Of a DNA stretch of 64,000 bases, positions 36,190 to 49,300 are shown one piece after another. The notes under the pieces were generated by a model. It saw nothing but the letters and a program-made list of their open reading frames with translations, searched no databases and was not told the origin of the DNA. The DNA is from Sipunculus nudus (taxonomy: Eukaryota; Annelida; Sipuncula; Golfingiida; Sipunculidae): the NCBI GenBank assembly GCA_026874595.1, contig CM049307.1, forward strand, positions 59,958,870-60,022,869. The letters are read 5' to 3'. Made by a program: the position numbers and the translations under genes. Each line of letters opens with the position of its first letter. Position 1 is the stretch's first letter.

Positions 36190-36560
36190 CACTATTGTCT
36201 GCTGTCGGCGAGAGCAAAACATGTGACGACGGGGAAGCGAGGGAAAACGTGTGCTGTGCGTTCAGTCTGACGATTACAAGTCTCGTAAACCCCAGAGATA
36301 GAAAAATAAGTTACTTTTGTTTAGTCCTGCATGATTCACAAAACCTGTTTCTTCTCCCCCTTGTTTTATAGGCCCTCGATTGGTTTCATCACCGCAACCG
36401 CCTTTATCAATGGAATCTAGTTCATTTACAATATGGCGGTAACTGGGAAATACCCGGAGGTCACATGGTCGCCCGTTTTGGTTTGCTATTGGTTTAAAGT
36501 TTGGGGATTCCCATGACTAAATTTTTCGTCCAAGATGGATTGACAGTTCATTTCGGGGAA
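36190..36560. promoter_or_regulatory. CpG-rich candidate promoter segment
   Basis: The stretch is richer in CG dinucleotides than its surroundings. It contains ATTGG (inverted CCAAT) at about 36379 and 36488 and an AATATGGCGG motif like a YY1 site near 36430. It lies about 2.6 kb upstream of the first coding exon of the minus-strand gene, which needs an upstream non-coding exon. No TATA box or exact start can be assigned, so this is inference from composition and position. Confidence 0.22.
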
Positions 36561-37506
36561 AGATAGTCTGTCAATAAACATCAAAGACAATACTTCTTAA
36601 GAGTATTTGAACCTTCTAAACTTGTACTTAATGTTAATATCTCGAAATGATTTAATATAAAAGTAATATAATACAATAATACGTACTTGGACGTTCTTGA
36701 TTTTAGATTAATTTTTAAGCATAGGTCCATAATATATTAACTTCCCAACCACTTTCACTCACAGTTATGTCTGTTGAATATTAATGTACTGGAAAAGTAC
36801 GAAATCTTTTAACATAGCTGTAAAAACCCAAATCTTCAGAATTTAATTATGATCTGTTGCGTTAATCATCGATAATTAGGCTATGATTAAACATTTAATG
36901 CAGAACATTCTGGTTAATAGATAAAGTGTGATTTATATTTTTATTTTGAAGACATCCATTGTGCAGAAAGAGAGATAAATGAAAGAACGACACATGCTTG
37001 ACAGTAGGACTGAAAGAAGTACTTGAGTCCGGGTAATACTTGCCGAGTAGGCCTACTTGAGTCCAAATTTTGGATTCGGAGTTCTCGTATATATATACAT
37101 GCATGTAGATGTATATCTGAACATAACGGCAAATTTACGGGCAGTCTAGCTGTAGGCAGTAGGCCTACATGTTACATAATAATTATAGGCTAATGTACAG
37201 TTTATTTTGAAGGGACTTACATTTATGAGTTATTTGCTTTCGAATGGATTTTTCCGCTCTGTAAAATTTTAGTATTTATATAGAGCTATTCCTTCGTTGT
37301 GATAAAGTTAAGCCGGCACGAAGTCAAATTATATTTTCAATCGGTAGGCCCTAAACAGATGTCCGTTTGATCTTTACAGCGTTGCCATGATAACGAGTAC
37401 TGAAGTCCAAGTCGGGTAATAACTATCGGGTACTCGAGGCCATAATTTCGTATTCGTTGCAGCCCTACTTGGCAGATCGAGATGCTTCAATAAAAGCAAA
37501 CGGTAA

Positions 37507-37849
37507 AGCCGCGTGTCCACTTGTACGGATGCGGTGCGTGTGCGGTGCGGATACGTATGCGGATATTTTGTGCGTGTGTGTCCATTAGATACGTTTTTCA
37601 GTGCGTTTTTAGGTCTTTCACTCTCTTTAACCTCTACAAAATGGCACTTTCCGCATGCGTTTCCGCATGCGTTTCCGTACCCGCGGCTACATGGTCCTGT
37701 TTTCAAAAAACGTATCCGTTTCCGCACGCCGCACGCACTCCGCACCACATAAGTGGACACACTCCTTCTTTATTCCATATGCGCGATTTAAAACGCGTCC
37801 GCATCCACATCCGTATCCGTATCCGTACCGCATAAGTGGACACGCAGCT
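37507..37849. mobile_element. GC-rich TIR element (343 bp, TAA TSD), Harbinger-like
   Basis: The ends AGCCGCGTGTCCACTT and the complement AGCTGCGTGTCCACTT are flanked by TAA on both sides (37504-37506 and 37850-37852). Subterminal arrays of CGGAT(A/G)CG(T/G) and GCGTTTCCGCAT repeats make it far richer in CG than its surroundings. The 3-bp TWA duplication suggests the PIF/Harbinger or a related superfamily. Open frames inside are by-products of the CG-rich repeats. Confidence 0.6.
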
Positions 37850-40051
37850 TAAACCAGTCAAAATGGGAAGAGCTTTTAATACCGATTATGACAACCAGGT
37901 GGCGGTGTTTCCTTATAGCGCACAAATTCTACGCATGTCGGCACATGCATCATTGAATACATGCACACGTAGAATCATATATTGATTAATCCCTCAATTC
38001 CTAATGAAATAAATTAGTAATTAATGTTATTAATAAGATGTAGTATGAGCTTTTCATTTGTTTTTAGTATGTAAACAAAGATATACCACAAGTGTTTGAA
38101 AGTAGGCCTATAGGCCTATATATTTTTACATATAATTATTCTGGTTAGGCTTACTGGTACCGGGTATTTAAAGTTATATTGCCAGGTTATTCAAGATGCG
38201 TATAAAGGAGTAAACTGATAAAAATTTGAATATGAATGATAAGTATAGCGACAATAATAACATTCATTAATTAAACTTTTCGCTCTTGCAGACATTAAAC
38301 CCTCTAAATGTCCAAATTTATTATCATTTCAAACGGAGATGGACGCAAGATTCGTTTACTTTCTTTCCTTTTTTAAATTTATTTTTGTCTTTTTTTTGTA
38401 TATTCGAATGTCCATTTGTTTTTCTTTGCATAACACATCTGTTCAAAGATGTGAAAGATTGCAATGAAATACACCGTGAAGAGAGGACTTAGGGCTCTTC
38501 ACCGAAACTGCTACAGTGTCCACCAGGGGTCTCTCCGGTGTAAAGCACGCGTTCAACTCTGTCATGGCTAAATTGTTCAAAAACCTATCAGAATAAACAT
38601 ATTAAACATGTTAATTTTACTAAACTATGAAATAAAATAAAATCTGCTGACTCATACCCTTTTAAGATAAAAACGTAAATCCACATTTAATCTGAAATAA
38701 GCTGAAATTTATAAAAATCCTTGAAAATATTTAATGTTCTTTCAAGGCTTTGAAAAGGTTTGAATTTAGTGTATATGGAAATTTCTTTATGAGGCCTTCG
38801 ATTTTATTTAAAATTTATTCTAACGGTTGGTCGTGGTCGACCAAGATTAGAAAGGCGCGCTATGATCTGTTAACAAAGATCTAATCTTTTGTGTAATCTA
38901 TTTCTACGCATGAAAATGGCGAATAGACAATGTAATTAATTGTGACAGGATTGACCATCTTTAGGGAGATAAAGGACATCTTAACACTTTAAAATATTAA
39001 TTCATGTTATTAAAAATAAAAACAATAAAAAATATTGGAAATAAAATAAATATTTCGGGAACCCTACCACGACAATAAAATGTGAATAAAAATATGAATT
39101 ATAAAAATTATCACAATTAAACCTGGGAGGTTGTCCTTTCACGCCTTTGATGTTTGGAATAAATTTGACATAAAAAATGTTAAGATTTGAACCCTACCAT
39201 TTGCAAGCGTTCAATCAAGTGGAATCAACAAGTTTTGACACCTGGAATGCAATCAACAACGCTTTAACACCGCAGCCAGCGGGGCCTTCTGTGATGAACC
39301 ACGTGACATTGAAATCCACAAAAGGGTGTCATGATCAATTTCAGAACAACAGAGGCTTAAGATAAAGAACGGACAACCTGCTGCCATATGTCAGTCGAAT
39401 ATAGAAAAAGAGTAAAATTTTGAAATCGAAATGATCATCATTGTGCATGTTTTTAAAGTTGATTTTATTTCGTAATTACGTACTATAGTTTTTACATGCA
39501 TGTATGCGTAGTCCCTATCTGTAAAAATACAGAGTACATGTATAGGCAGAAGCGGTTTCGGGGGGGGGGGGGGGGAGGGGGTGTTCAATGGGGTCTCTTT
39601 TAGCCTCCGCAACCTTTTTAAAACAGTTTTAGACCAATTTTTGCAACCTGTTCCCCCCTCCCCTTTACTCTGCCCTATAAAGGAACTTTCTTCAAATTTC
39701 AAAACTTTGGATATTACAGAGCCAATGTTTAAACGGGACGTGTCCTAGCCTGTCTGATCAATGTATATTAGTATAACTTTGCAATGTTATTTGATCACAA
39801 TGAAGAGATCAGCAAATACAACGAAGGCATTATTTTTTAATTTTCGTTTTCGACTGCATTTTAATTGCTACATTTACTTACTTGCAGAGCAACATAAAGA
39901 TAGGGCGAGGGATTATCATGGACTTTTTTATGAGCTTTTTAATGGGTTCCCAATGTGTTATATAATAATATATTCATTTGTGGCATTTATTAGCCCTGCC
40001 AGACCGTTTCGTTTGTAATTGTATTTTCCGTTAACATATGTAAATTAAAAT

Positions 40052-40240
40052 GCAGGGGCGGATCCAGGATTTAGGAAAGGGGGGGGGGGTCCAACCCAGG
40101 AGGACAAATGAAAATCCTTTAAAAAAGGTCATCAGGTTCCGGAAAGGGGGGGGGTCCAGGCCGCAAAATTTCGTCTAAAACGCTTTAAAAACGGTTGCTT
40201 CGGGTGAAAAAGATCCCCCCCCCCAGACCCGCTTCTGAAA
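40052..40240. repeat. CAGGGGCGGATCCAGGAT-type repeat fragment
   Basis: The start CAGGGGCGGATCCAGGATTT and poly-G runs followed by TCCA are those of a dispersed hAT-like repeat common in marine invertebrates (recalled, not checked). The right end is decayed (CAGACCCGCTTCTG at about 40225-40240), and no target duplication is visible. Confidence 0.4.
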
Positions 40241-40824
40241 CGCTATCGATCGGCTGGTTGGACTCTACTGTTTATACCAAAGGTCTGTCCAGTGAATGGG
40301 GTGAATTCCTGATATTACATATTAGTACGTCACAAGTCCACTGAAAGACCTGTCGGTTCACTCTTGTTGGGAATTATTAATACTGCTATCTTCACATGCA
40401 GAAAATTAAACCACCGACGTTCAGCCAGTCATTGACAGGTGGCGCGAACAACCGCCTCGCTGTCCATTTTACATGTTGGTATATGCCTGAAGCCGTGTTT
40501 TAACAAGATGATATGATTTTATCGAACCTCTCGGCTGAGAACTGTTATGCATATCGAATCTGCCTGGAATGCGTGTTTCCTTAATACACAGACCTCAAAT
40601 ATTCCGTCAAGAAAACATGCCTTATACAAGGTCATGTTTAATGTGCGTGTCGTTCATACATAGCGGTGTTGTTTGACTGCACATGATAATAACAGGATGA
40701 GAAGAAATAGCAAAAGAACAATTGCTAACAACTTTCTTTCAGTGATGTAGAATCCAGTATTCTCATAATGTTCCACACGACAGCACCAAACATATGTAAA
40801 AAAATATAAAAATGAGACATGCCA

Positions 40825-40827
<3 letters not shown>

Positions 40828-40872
<45 letters not shown>
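40828..40872. repeat. TA microsatellite
   Basis: About 22 uninterrupted TA dinucleotides. Confidence 0.9.
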
Positions 40873-40889
<17 letters not shown>

Positions 40890-41277
40890 CATGTCTTATT
40901 TGTTGAATCACATGTACATTTGTGTATTTATATCCTTTGTGTCATGACTGAAAATGCATAGATGGAAACATTCCTATGTTTCCAATGCCTGTATCTATAC
41001 TATTTTTATCATAACCCCCATGCCGGCCCGTTACTAGAGCGCAAGCAGCTTCCCTTAATAAAAAGGTGACGTGTCTCGCTCAAGATTTATATTATATACA
41101 GACAGAGATGAGGCATGGTGATATGAAATTTTCTTCATTTATATTTTCTGAAGCGTTCAACCATGCATTCAACCTACAACCCACTCGATCAAGACTGAAG
41201 GTCATGTTAACAGACAGAAGCTCTGCGTATATTTATATATATATGTGCAAGTAAAAAAGGAAAGTGATGTTTAAAAG

Positions 41278-41307
41278 CATTATATATATATATATATATA
41301 TATATAT
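41278..41307. repeat. TA microsatellite
   Basis: About 14 TA dinucleotides directly abutting the 68-nt hairpin. Confidence 0.85.
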
Positions 41308-41375
41308 GGAAATGGTATACATAGAAAAGTCGTTTTACTGACCGTTGAACCGACTTTTCTGTGTATACCATTTCC
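41308..41375. other. 68-nt near-perfect hairpin between TA repeats
   Basis: GGAAATGGTATACATAGAAA and AGTCG pair with the downstream CGACTTTTCTGTGTATACCA and TTTCC. This is 25 base pairs with a single T/G wobble and an 18-nt loop. It has the size of a microRNA precursor but also that of a tiny inverted-repeat element inserted in a TA microsatellite. It lies about 1.1 kb upstream of the P4HA-like start codon. Confidence 0.5.
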
Positions 41376-41408
41376 ATCTATATACAATGAACCAGCATGG
41401 CTATTCAT

Positions 41409-41427
41409 ACACACACACACACACCCT

Positions 41428-41459
<32 letters not shown>

Positions 41460-41461
41460 CA
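41409..41461. repeat. compound CA/TA microsatellite
   Basis: Two CA runs interrupted by CCTC, followed by a TA run. Confidence 0.85.
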
Positions 41462-42445
41462 TATATACATCGCGGTTTATTTTATTTTTGTTTTGTTAAC
41501 CAAATGACATGCTGTGATGTATTCTTTGACTTTATTTTATATCACAGATGATGAATAAAATTACTGGATTTGTCATCTGTGCACAAAATTTCTTTCTACA
41601 CACTACAGTTTCAGCGATCAAGAACCCCGGCGGAGGTCGTTCCCTCGTCTCAGCGTCTTGTGTGTCTCGTTTTGTTTTCTCTGTACATCTGGAAAGTCAA
41701 ACCAGCGGAACCCGAGCGTCGTGGACGGTTATTGTGTTTATACACAGTCCAGGCCTGTATTGTAGCGAACCTGACGCACACACTGTATAACACTCCTCAC
41801 ACATATATGGAGTCTTTGTACAGTGCTACAGACTCAATGGTAGACCATTCACAATAAAAGTTCTTTCACTCTTGTCGCGATGTTCACACTGCGTGTCACA
41901 GCTCGCTTCTGATGTATCCCTTGGATTGTACAGACTTGTGTATACTGTATTTTACAATTTTACTTACATGCTCAATAAGGCCGACGAACCTCTCAGAGCA
42001 CTTGTGTCTCCTAAGTAAGAATCACTCACCGATGACCAGCTAAAACATTGGGATAATTCAACTGCGCAGGCGCGTGTAAAGTTAAACACACCTGTGTGAT
42101 GAAAAGACTTCAGAGGCTTTCTGAGGCACTTGGAGTTGTTAACATTTTGTTTACCAGCATATCACTTTTTTTTTATCAACAGCTTGTGCAATGCCAGAGT
42201 ATAACCTTATCAACCCCATGAGCTATTGCTGTCGGTGGATGCCAGAGAACACGTTTATGACGCTTATCATCATCAACTAAAACTTTATCTCCGCTTTACG
42301 TTGAAAGGATACGCAGTGCCGGTGCTGCTTCTGGAACCGTTATCACTGCAGCACTGCAGATATCAACAGCCTCTGTACCAGCCCTGTATACCTGGAAGAT
42401 AACGCAATCAGAAGCTCAAGAGAAGCCCGCAGTAAACTTCCCGAG

Positions 42446-42612
42446 ATGTTGGTGTGTGTATGTGTTTCGATGTTGCTGGTGACAGGCTGCTCTTCGGAGG
42501 TGTTTAATGCCCTTGTGGATATGAAACAGGCCGTGGAAGCCGAGAGACGCCTGGGTAAAGACCTTATGGATTACGTAACAAAAGAAGAAGCAAGGATATC
42601 AGAACTCAGAAG
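42446..42612 (+). CDS. P4HA-like exon 1: start codon and signal peptide
   Basis: ATG at 42446 begins MLVCVCVSMLLVTGCSSEVF, a typical signal peptide with likely cleavage near residue 15-18. An amphipathic helix (LVDMKQAVEAERRLGKDL) follows, like the P4HA N-terminus. The donor is AG|GTACGG at 42613. The exon ends after two bases of codon 56. Confidence 0.85.
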
Positions 42613-43329
42613 GTACGGCGTTTTGTTACTATGGCTTCTGCCTCCGTATTATATTGTTGAACGAATTTCCTCAGAGTTTGAAACGAAGGAATGTATGAAT
42701 AGAGTGCGTGCTTTGCACAACAGTTTTTTTTATATCTTTTGCTTTAGGTAACCACCTCTATTCTCTAATGATGACTTGTCTAATTCTTAATCTAAGTATT
42801 TACATTTGCAGAGTTCCATTTCGGTTCGGGACTACGTGATAGGACGGTATAGCACTCGCTTACATATTGTCATATTATTATTGTATCCTGGTGTCACCCA
42901 AGCCCGGTGTCTACCGCACCTGCAGGTACTGGCTGTGTACTCAACCCCACTGCTGGGTCAAAACAGCTCCCAAATACGCACTCGTTTGTTTGTGATTGAT
43001 ACATGCATGGCTGTGGGGCACATCCTTCCCATTAAGCCTGCAGAGCGCTCTTCATGGGTTGGGGCCGACCGTTAAAATCTCACCGCCCCACGACTTCCCT
43101 TCTTTGTGTCTTGTGCAAGATATAGATACCGCTCCACAATCGATTACCTGTACAATATATTATTCCTGAATGTAGTTAGATCATTATCAGGTTTCCTAAA
43201 CTATATTGTCCCCCCTTGATCATAAAGGTATATATATATATGTGAGAGAGAGACAGTTTTTTTATTTGGAAAGTTTGATGTAATTGTTTAATATGTTTAT
43301 ATATAATTAGATATGTATATAATAATATA

Positions 43330-43376
<47 letters not shown>

Positions 43377-46300
43377 ACCAACACATGGGGATTGGGCGGA
43401 TACTGGATTTAAGAGGTGTTTAATGAGTGGTTGTCCTGTCACTGCAACAAGTGTTCTTGTTAAAATTCAGGTTATACCAGCTAGACTAATATCGCCTTTG
43501 GCATCACTTTGATGTAATAGTGTCTGTCGTTAGCGAACCGTGTAAGAAAACGTTTTCTTGTGCATACTTATATATACTATAGCTGCTATTTCGGTATTGT
43601 CATCCATGTGTGCCATTGGTATATACACATGTACACAATGCTGACGAGACCAAAGCATTTAACGACATTTAACGATTTAACGTCTCTTTTGCATACATGG
43701 CATCCGTTCATTGTGTACGGTATATACGACACAAATACAATGTATATACGGAGGAACTTGCATGCATAATATACTATATATGTTGAGTAGTGTGATATGT
43801 GTATACAACGATTGGAGAAACAAGATCATTTGGCAGCCTGCCAAATCACGTTTCTTCTGCTTATACCCTTCCCTCATTTTAATGGTATCAAAAATTATTA
43901 TTTTACAAAAAGAAATACTGAAGATCCTTTGTAAAATCATTAATAATAAAGTAAAATTAAACATTTCTTTGCTAAATGTTCTGGAACGTGAAGCCAAAAA
44001 GCACTAAATAAAGTTTATCAGAACATTTCTAAATTGTTCACATACAACGCATGCATGGTTTTTAAGAAACAAATGGCATGATTTATTTGGTGGAGGTGAC
44101 CGAGATTCGACAGCTTACATGTATTTCATGTATATGTAAACGATGAGGAACAGAATTAAATCCTTCCATTACACGTCGCCTAAGCATCTCTTTAACATTC
44201 ACTGTGACATATACATAACTGATAAGGGAAACAATCGTCTCCCCGGACAGTTCTGTCAAATCATTATATAATTACGCAGGACATGTGTGCCCTGTGTGGT
44301 AAAGGGACTAGAAACGTACAAATCATTCAACCAGAACGCTAAAACTAGGGAATATATGATGTATCCATGGTAAGTGATATAATTATCAGTGGCTCCGACA
44401 AGAATCGATAAGGGGACAATATAGTTAATTGTATCTGCCAAAACAAAGTTTTGCGGACACTATGTTTTTGACGGGGTTCCGCCGCCTCGGCTGCGTTCGT
44501 TTCTAGAGAACTTCTCCGAGCCCTGGATCTTAGCGAAACCAGGCATAGTTATTCGCTCACCTATGCAGTTGTGCCTAACTAAGACAAGTGGCGCCACCTA
44601 CAATCTACAATATATGCAGTATGAATTTGGGTTTCTCTGTGATAAAAGCTCATATCTCAGGAGTGGATCGATGTATTGAGCTGAAATTTTGCATGTCTAT
44701 AGATCTCGGATCTCTCCATCCCTCCATCTACAATCATTTTTCGGTGGCTTCCATCCATGCATATATGCCATCTGTTCTTCTTAGAGATTGGTTCAATGTA
44801 TTGGGATGAAATTGTGCATGTCATTAGACCTTGAATACCTCCATCTCGTACTCAAGACTGGTAGCGCCATCTGCACTCAAAAAACAGATTGGTTAAATAT
44901 ATAACCAATTTAATTGGTTAAGCCAATTTTGGTTGTTTTAACCAAGATATTGTCTATCTTAACCAATGCATTGTTAAAGTACTAACCAAACCAGTTGGTT
45001 GTTTTGACCAATTTTTATTGGTTAACAAAATAAAAATACTGTATGTAGGTTTAACCAATATATTGGTCAATTGATAACCAAAATATTGGTTACTTTAGCA
45101 CATATATATGACCAATTTGGTTGGTTGAGATGATATTGGTTGATTTAACCAACACATTGGTAATTTCAACCAACTTGTAACCAAACTCATTGGTCATTTA
45201 GACCAATTTTGATTGGTCGACCGTTTGGTTGCATATATTTAACCAGTTTTCTTGGTTGAGTTAAACATTGGTTGATTTTATCAACATATTGGTTATTTTA
45301 CCAACTGATTGGTCAAGCACTGACCAAACCGATTTGTCAGTTTTAACATCAGACACAAAAGTGCTCCAAATCAGACACCAGAGACGCAAGCTTCACTGGC
45401 TGAGGGGCAAAACGGCGGACTTGTATGCGAGCGGTCACAGGTTCGAGTCCAGGACCGGGCGGAATTTGTGTTTCTTCTTGAAACCCACACCAGAGCAACC
45501 CGAGACTGAAGAATGAAGTCTCCCAATCAATCTGAAGAATAAACAACTGAAAAGGGGACTGAAAGTGGCAGTGCACACATATATGTGTCTACTAGTCAGA
45601 CCAATTTGAACTGGTTCATGTGACCAATGTATTATCATATTTAACCAATTTGTTTTGGTTGACCTCAACCAAAGTTGAGAATAACCAAATTATTTTGGTC
45701 AAACTGACCAATTTTGTTGGTTTAAATGATCAGCTGTGTTGGTTGCTCTGACCAATAATTAGGTTGATTTGACCAATACCTGTTGTTTGATTACGACCAA
45801 AATAAATTGGTTGTTTTAAACAATAAATTGTTTGGACATATTTTGACCAATTAAATTGGTTGGATTCAACCAATTTTTTGGTTGATTAAACCAATCTGTT
45901 TTTGAGTGTGCAATCGTTTTCACGTAGCGTTTGGATTACATCAAGTCCAGGGTTGACATTAAGGGTGTTCCTTGTTCAGCGGTAACTTTTTGGACGTGGA
46001 CACATCAACAAACAATCCTCATCACCGGGTGGTCTATCATCTATCATGATAAAGCTTTTTATGCTAAACTGAGATGGGCGGTTCTCTGTGTAACAGATTG
46101 AAATTCAGGTCTAAATATTCCTGCTATGCAACTTAAAACAATACTTTAATGAAATATAATCCAAACTAGTATGTCAAAACAGTGCATAACTTAAGGTTAA
46201 TTAATCTCTTGTTATATGATCTGTTATATCTTGTCGCTAAGCAATGTGTTTGATTTCTTTATTTGTTTATTCTTTCCACAATGGCAGCTGTCTGTCGGGG

Positions 46301-49300
46301 GACAGCTGAAATAAGGACATGTTGCCAAAAATGGAACGAGAAACCCAAAACTCTTTTACCACATGCCGTATAAAAAGACGGATAACTTGATAGGGAGTTG
46401 TGACTTCAATACCGAGCTTTTCCATCACCTGTTCACGTCTATTAACAGCAAGGATAATCATGTATATTTTGTGTAAAAAAAAAAAACATGTATCCACTGG
46501 CAAGAATTCACGACACCAACCAGAACTTGAACTCTTTTGAAGAGGGAAGGCACATTGATTATTATATATATGAAACATATACATTCAGCAAACAGGCCTG
46601 TGTGACATAATAAATTACAAACATGAGATTTACTAACGCCATCAAAGTATTAAGAAGATATTATGCATAACAGAAATAAGCATCTCACTATATAAATAGC
46701 CTGTATTAATTCGAAAAGTAAGCTTAGTGAAAGCTAGCACCACTAATTTTCTCACATCAGATGATGTATTTTACAGCAATTATAAGGTAAAAGAAAAATT
46801 AAAGGTATGGTTCTCAGGAATCGCCCGCATCAATTTTAACAAATTAAAAAAAAAAAATTATTTTGATTTTCATCTTTCAGGAAGATAAATAATACAATTT
46901 TAATAAGATTTCCTTTGTTATATAGTGCTTTTGCCTGTTGAGCTAAACAATTCTGTTATTTTTAATGCTTTTTCCTGACCATATGACATTTTTATCGAAA
47001 CATATAAAAAAGGTAAAATAGAACATCGCCCATCTGCACTTGTTTCTGAAAAAAAAGTGCCTGAGAACTATATCTTTTTTATTGCCTAATATATACACTT
47101 TTTTCATGGTATCGGGCCTGTACAATATATGCATTGCGAAGGGGTGATTTAACTCTTCTACGAAAGTCAGCATTTTAATAATAAACAGCTTTTATGAGTA
47201 ATGGGAGATAATGCAAGAGGAGGTATCGCTGAAAAATATAATGGTCATGAATGAATGCCCAACCAAAGGGGGAACCAATAGATAAGACAGGTCATCGCGG
47301 AATTTTATGTTGCATGGGATGAATTGAAGCGTATAATTCACTGGATCATTAAATTGAATTACACGTACGTGACTGCATAGCTGAAGCTTTGCTACTTGTG
47401 TCATGGCTGTCGGACTTACCAACGGACCGACTTGCCTGCCTCTCCCATGCAAATATATATTATATGATAACAGAGGGATATATGCTTATTGCGTGAAAAG
47501 CGCCACATCAACGCCAGCTTAGTAAGAGTTAGAATGAATGATTCCAGAGAGGTAACAAATGAAACGGAAATTTTGCTAATAGCAGTTAGAGCGATTGTGA
47601 TTGGATAAAATTAATGGCTGTACATAGTATTAGTTGTCGGGGTAATAGCGGTCAAGCTTTTGTATGACCTTTTAAGCCAGGAGGATATGAGTTCATCCCC
47701 GTTCGTGTGTGTGTTTGTGTGTTTGTTCACAATATAACTTGCGCAATCATGAACGGAATCTCATGAAATTTTCAAATCCTTTCAGGAATGGGCCAGTGAA
47801 GAATCCATTAGATTTTTGTGTGGGTCCGGCACATGATTCGGATTTAGGAACGTTATCAAGGAATATTCACAAATGTACAGTCACTTATGCACGAACGAGC
47901 CTGGGAATATGGGCCGAATAAGTGAATACAAACACGGATTTGGGAGCATCCCACAAAACAATAGACACCACCGAATGGCGAAGGCTTGCATTCCTTTGAA
48001 TGCTGATTTCTATTCCCTGTTTCTCTGTACATGCAGCCATAGTCCCGCATTTAAAGCATGGTCTATCCTTGAGACACCCTGCGGTGCGGGGACAATACCC
48101 ATGCAGTATTTACCGCGTGGACGGTGCAACGATCTAACGGTCGTGATGTGCCGGCACCTGTTTACATCCACTAGATGGGGGAGGGGGCACGGGGTCTGTG
48201 TTTTCACTATCTTACCACATCATTTCCCAAGGTCACAGGATATTCCGCCAGTCATCAAAACGATAAAAATACGTTTCTGTATTTTATTGTTTAGACAGCT
48301 GATGATTGATATATATTTTATGGTGCTTTTTGACTCTTCATCATTGTAACCAACGTACCAAATGTGGGAAACTCGTGATCGTATGGCAGACACGTACTGC
48401 TCATCCCCTCCCCCCCCCCCCGGTATGGTCGGGATCTGGTTTGTATCACCATGCACATTGTTTTCAACAGGTTTATTCGGTACATATTTATGTAGCAAAA
48501 TCACTTTAAAATATTTTAAATACGCAATTATATGATATGAAAATCAGTTGATTAAGGTGTATTTGGGATAATGATACTAAATATGTATAAATGATCAAGT
48601 CACTTCGATGATTCGTGTTTTGAGGAAAAGAATATATTATACTGTATAATGACATTATTTTATGTTATGTAATATCACATAACAATATAGAATATTATAT
48701 TATATTATATTATATTATAATCTATTATATTATATTATAATTTATTTATATATTATTATAATATTATATTATATTATATTATATTATAAATGATTAAAGA
48801 ATAATAGTAACATTTTATTTGTATTTAATTATTTATTTATTTTATAATAGTAAAATTTATTTATGATAATAGTAAAATAGAATTTATAAGTGTATACCAT
48901 TGCAGCTACAACATACACACCCGCACTCCTCATGTAGCGGTTATACGCTTTAGTCGTTCCGGATCTTCTTCGTTTTAACCGCTGCTTTGAATAGCAAGAT
49001 TCTCCGGATCTCACCACCAGGGATCGCACATGTAGGCAAACAGTTGTAATAACCAATGAGAGCGTGGTATCGCCTTATGAATCTAGTTCCAAGTTTTAAA
49101 TCAGCGATATCCCACTCACTTTGGTCTAACTTTTTTGCCCTGTGCCAGCCCTGGCGTTGAGACCCCGAAAACTTGCTGAACAAAGCAGCGGTTAAAACAA
49201 AGGAGATCAGGAACGACTTCATTGTATAACCGCTGCATGTGTAGAGTTATAAAATCGCCGCCACTCGTCAAAATGTATGATAAAAACAAGGTTTACCTGT

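Larger units (their letters stand above)
33588..42445. other. intergenic region between the divergent genes
   Basis: About 8.9 kb separates the two start codons. It holds the fold-back element at 34694-35340, the GC-rich TIR element at 37507-37849, G-tract repeats near 39.5 and 40.1 kb, TA and CA microsatellites, and a 68-nt hairpin. The 5' non-coding exon(s) of the minus-strand gene must start somewhere in it. I see no convincing coding exon. Confidence 0.6.

Noticed and set aside
37374-37835. Several overlapping open frames on both strands rich in Arg, His and Cys
   Set aside because: They overlap the CG-rich repeats of the TIR element at 37507-37849. The amino acid bias follows from the repeats.
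46267-46584. 105-codon open frame on the minus strand
   Set aside because: It has no recognisable domain, no splice partners and no promoter context. It lies on the antisense strand of the P4HA-like intron, so a chance frame or repeat fragment is more likely.
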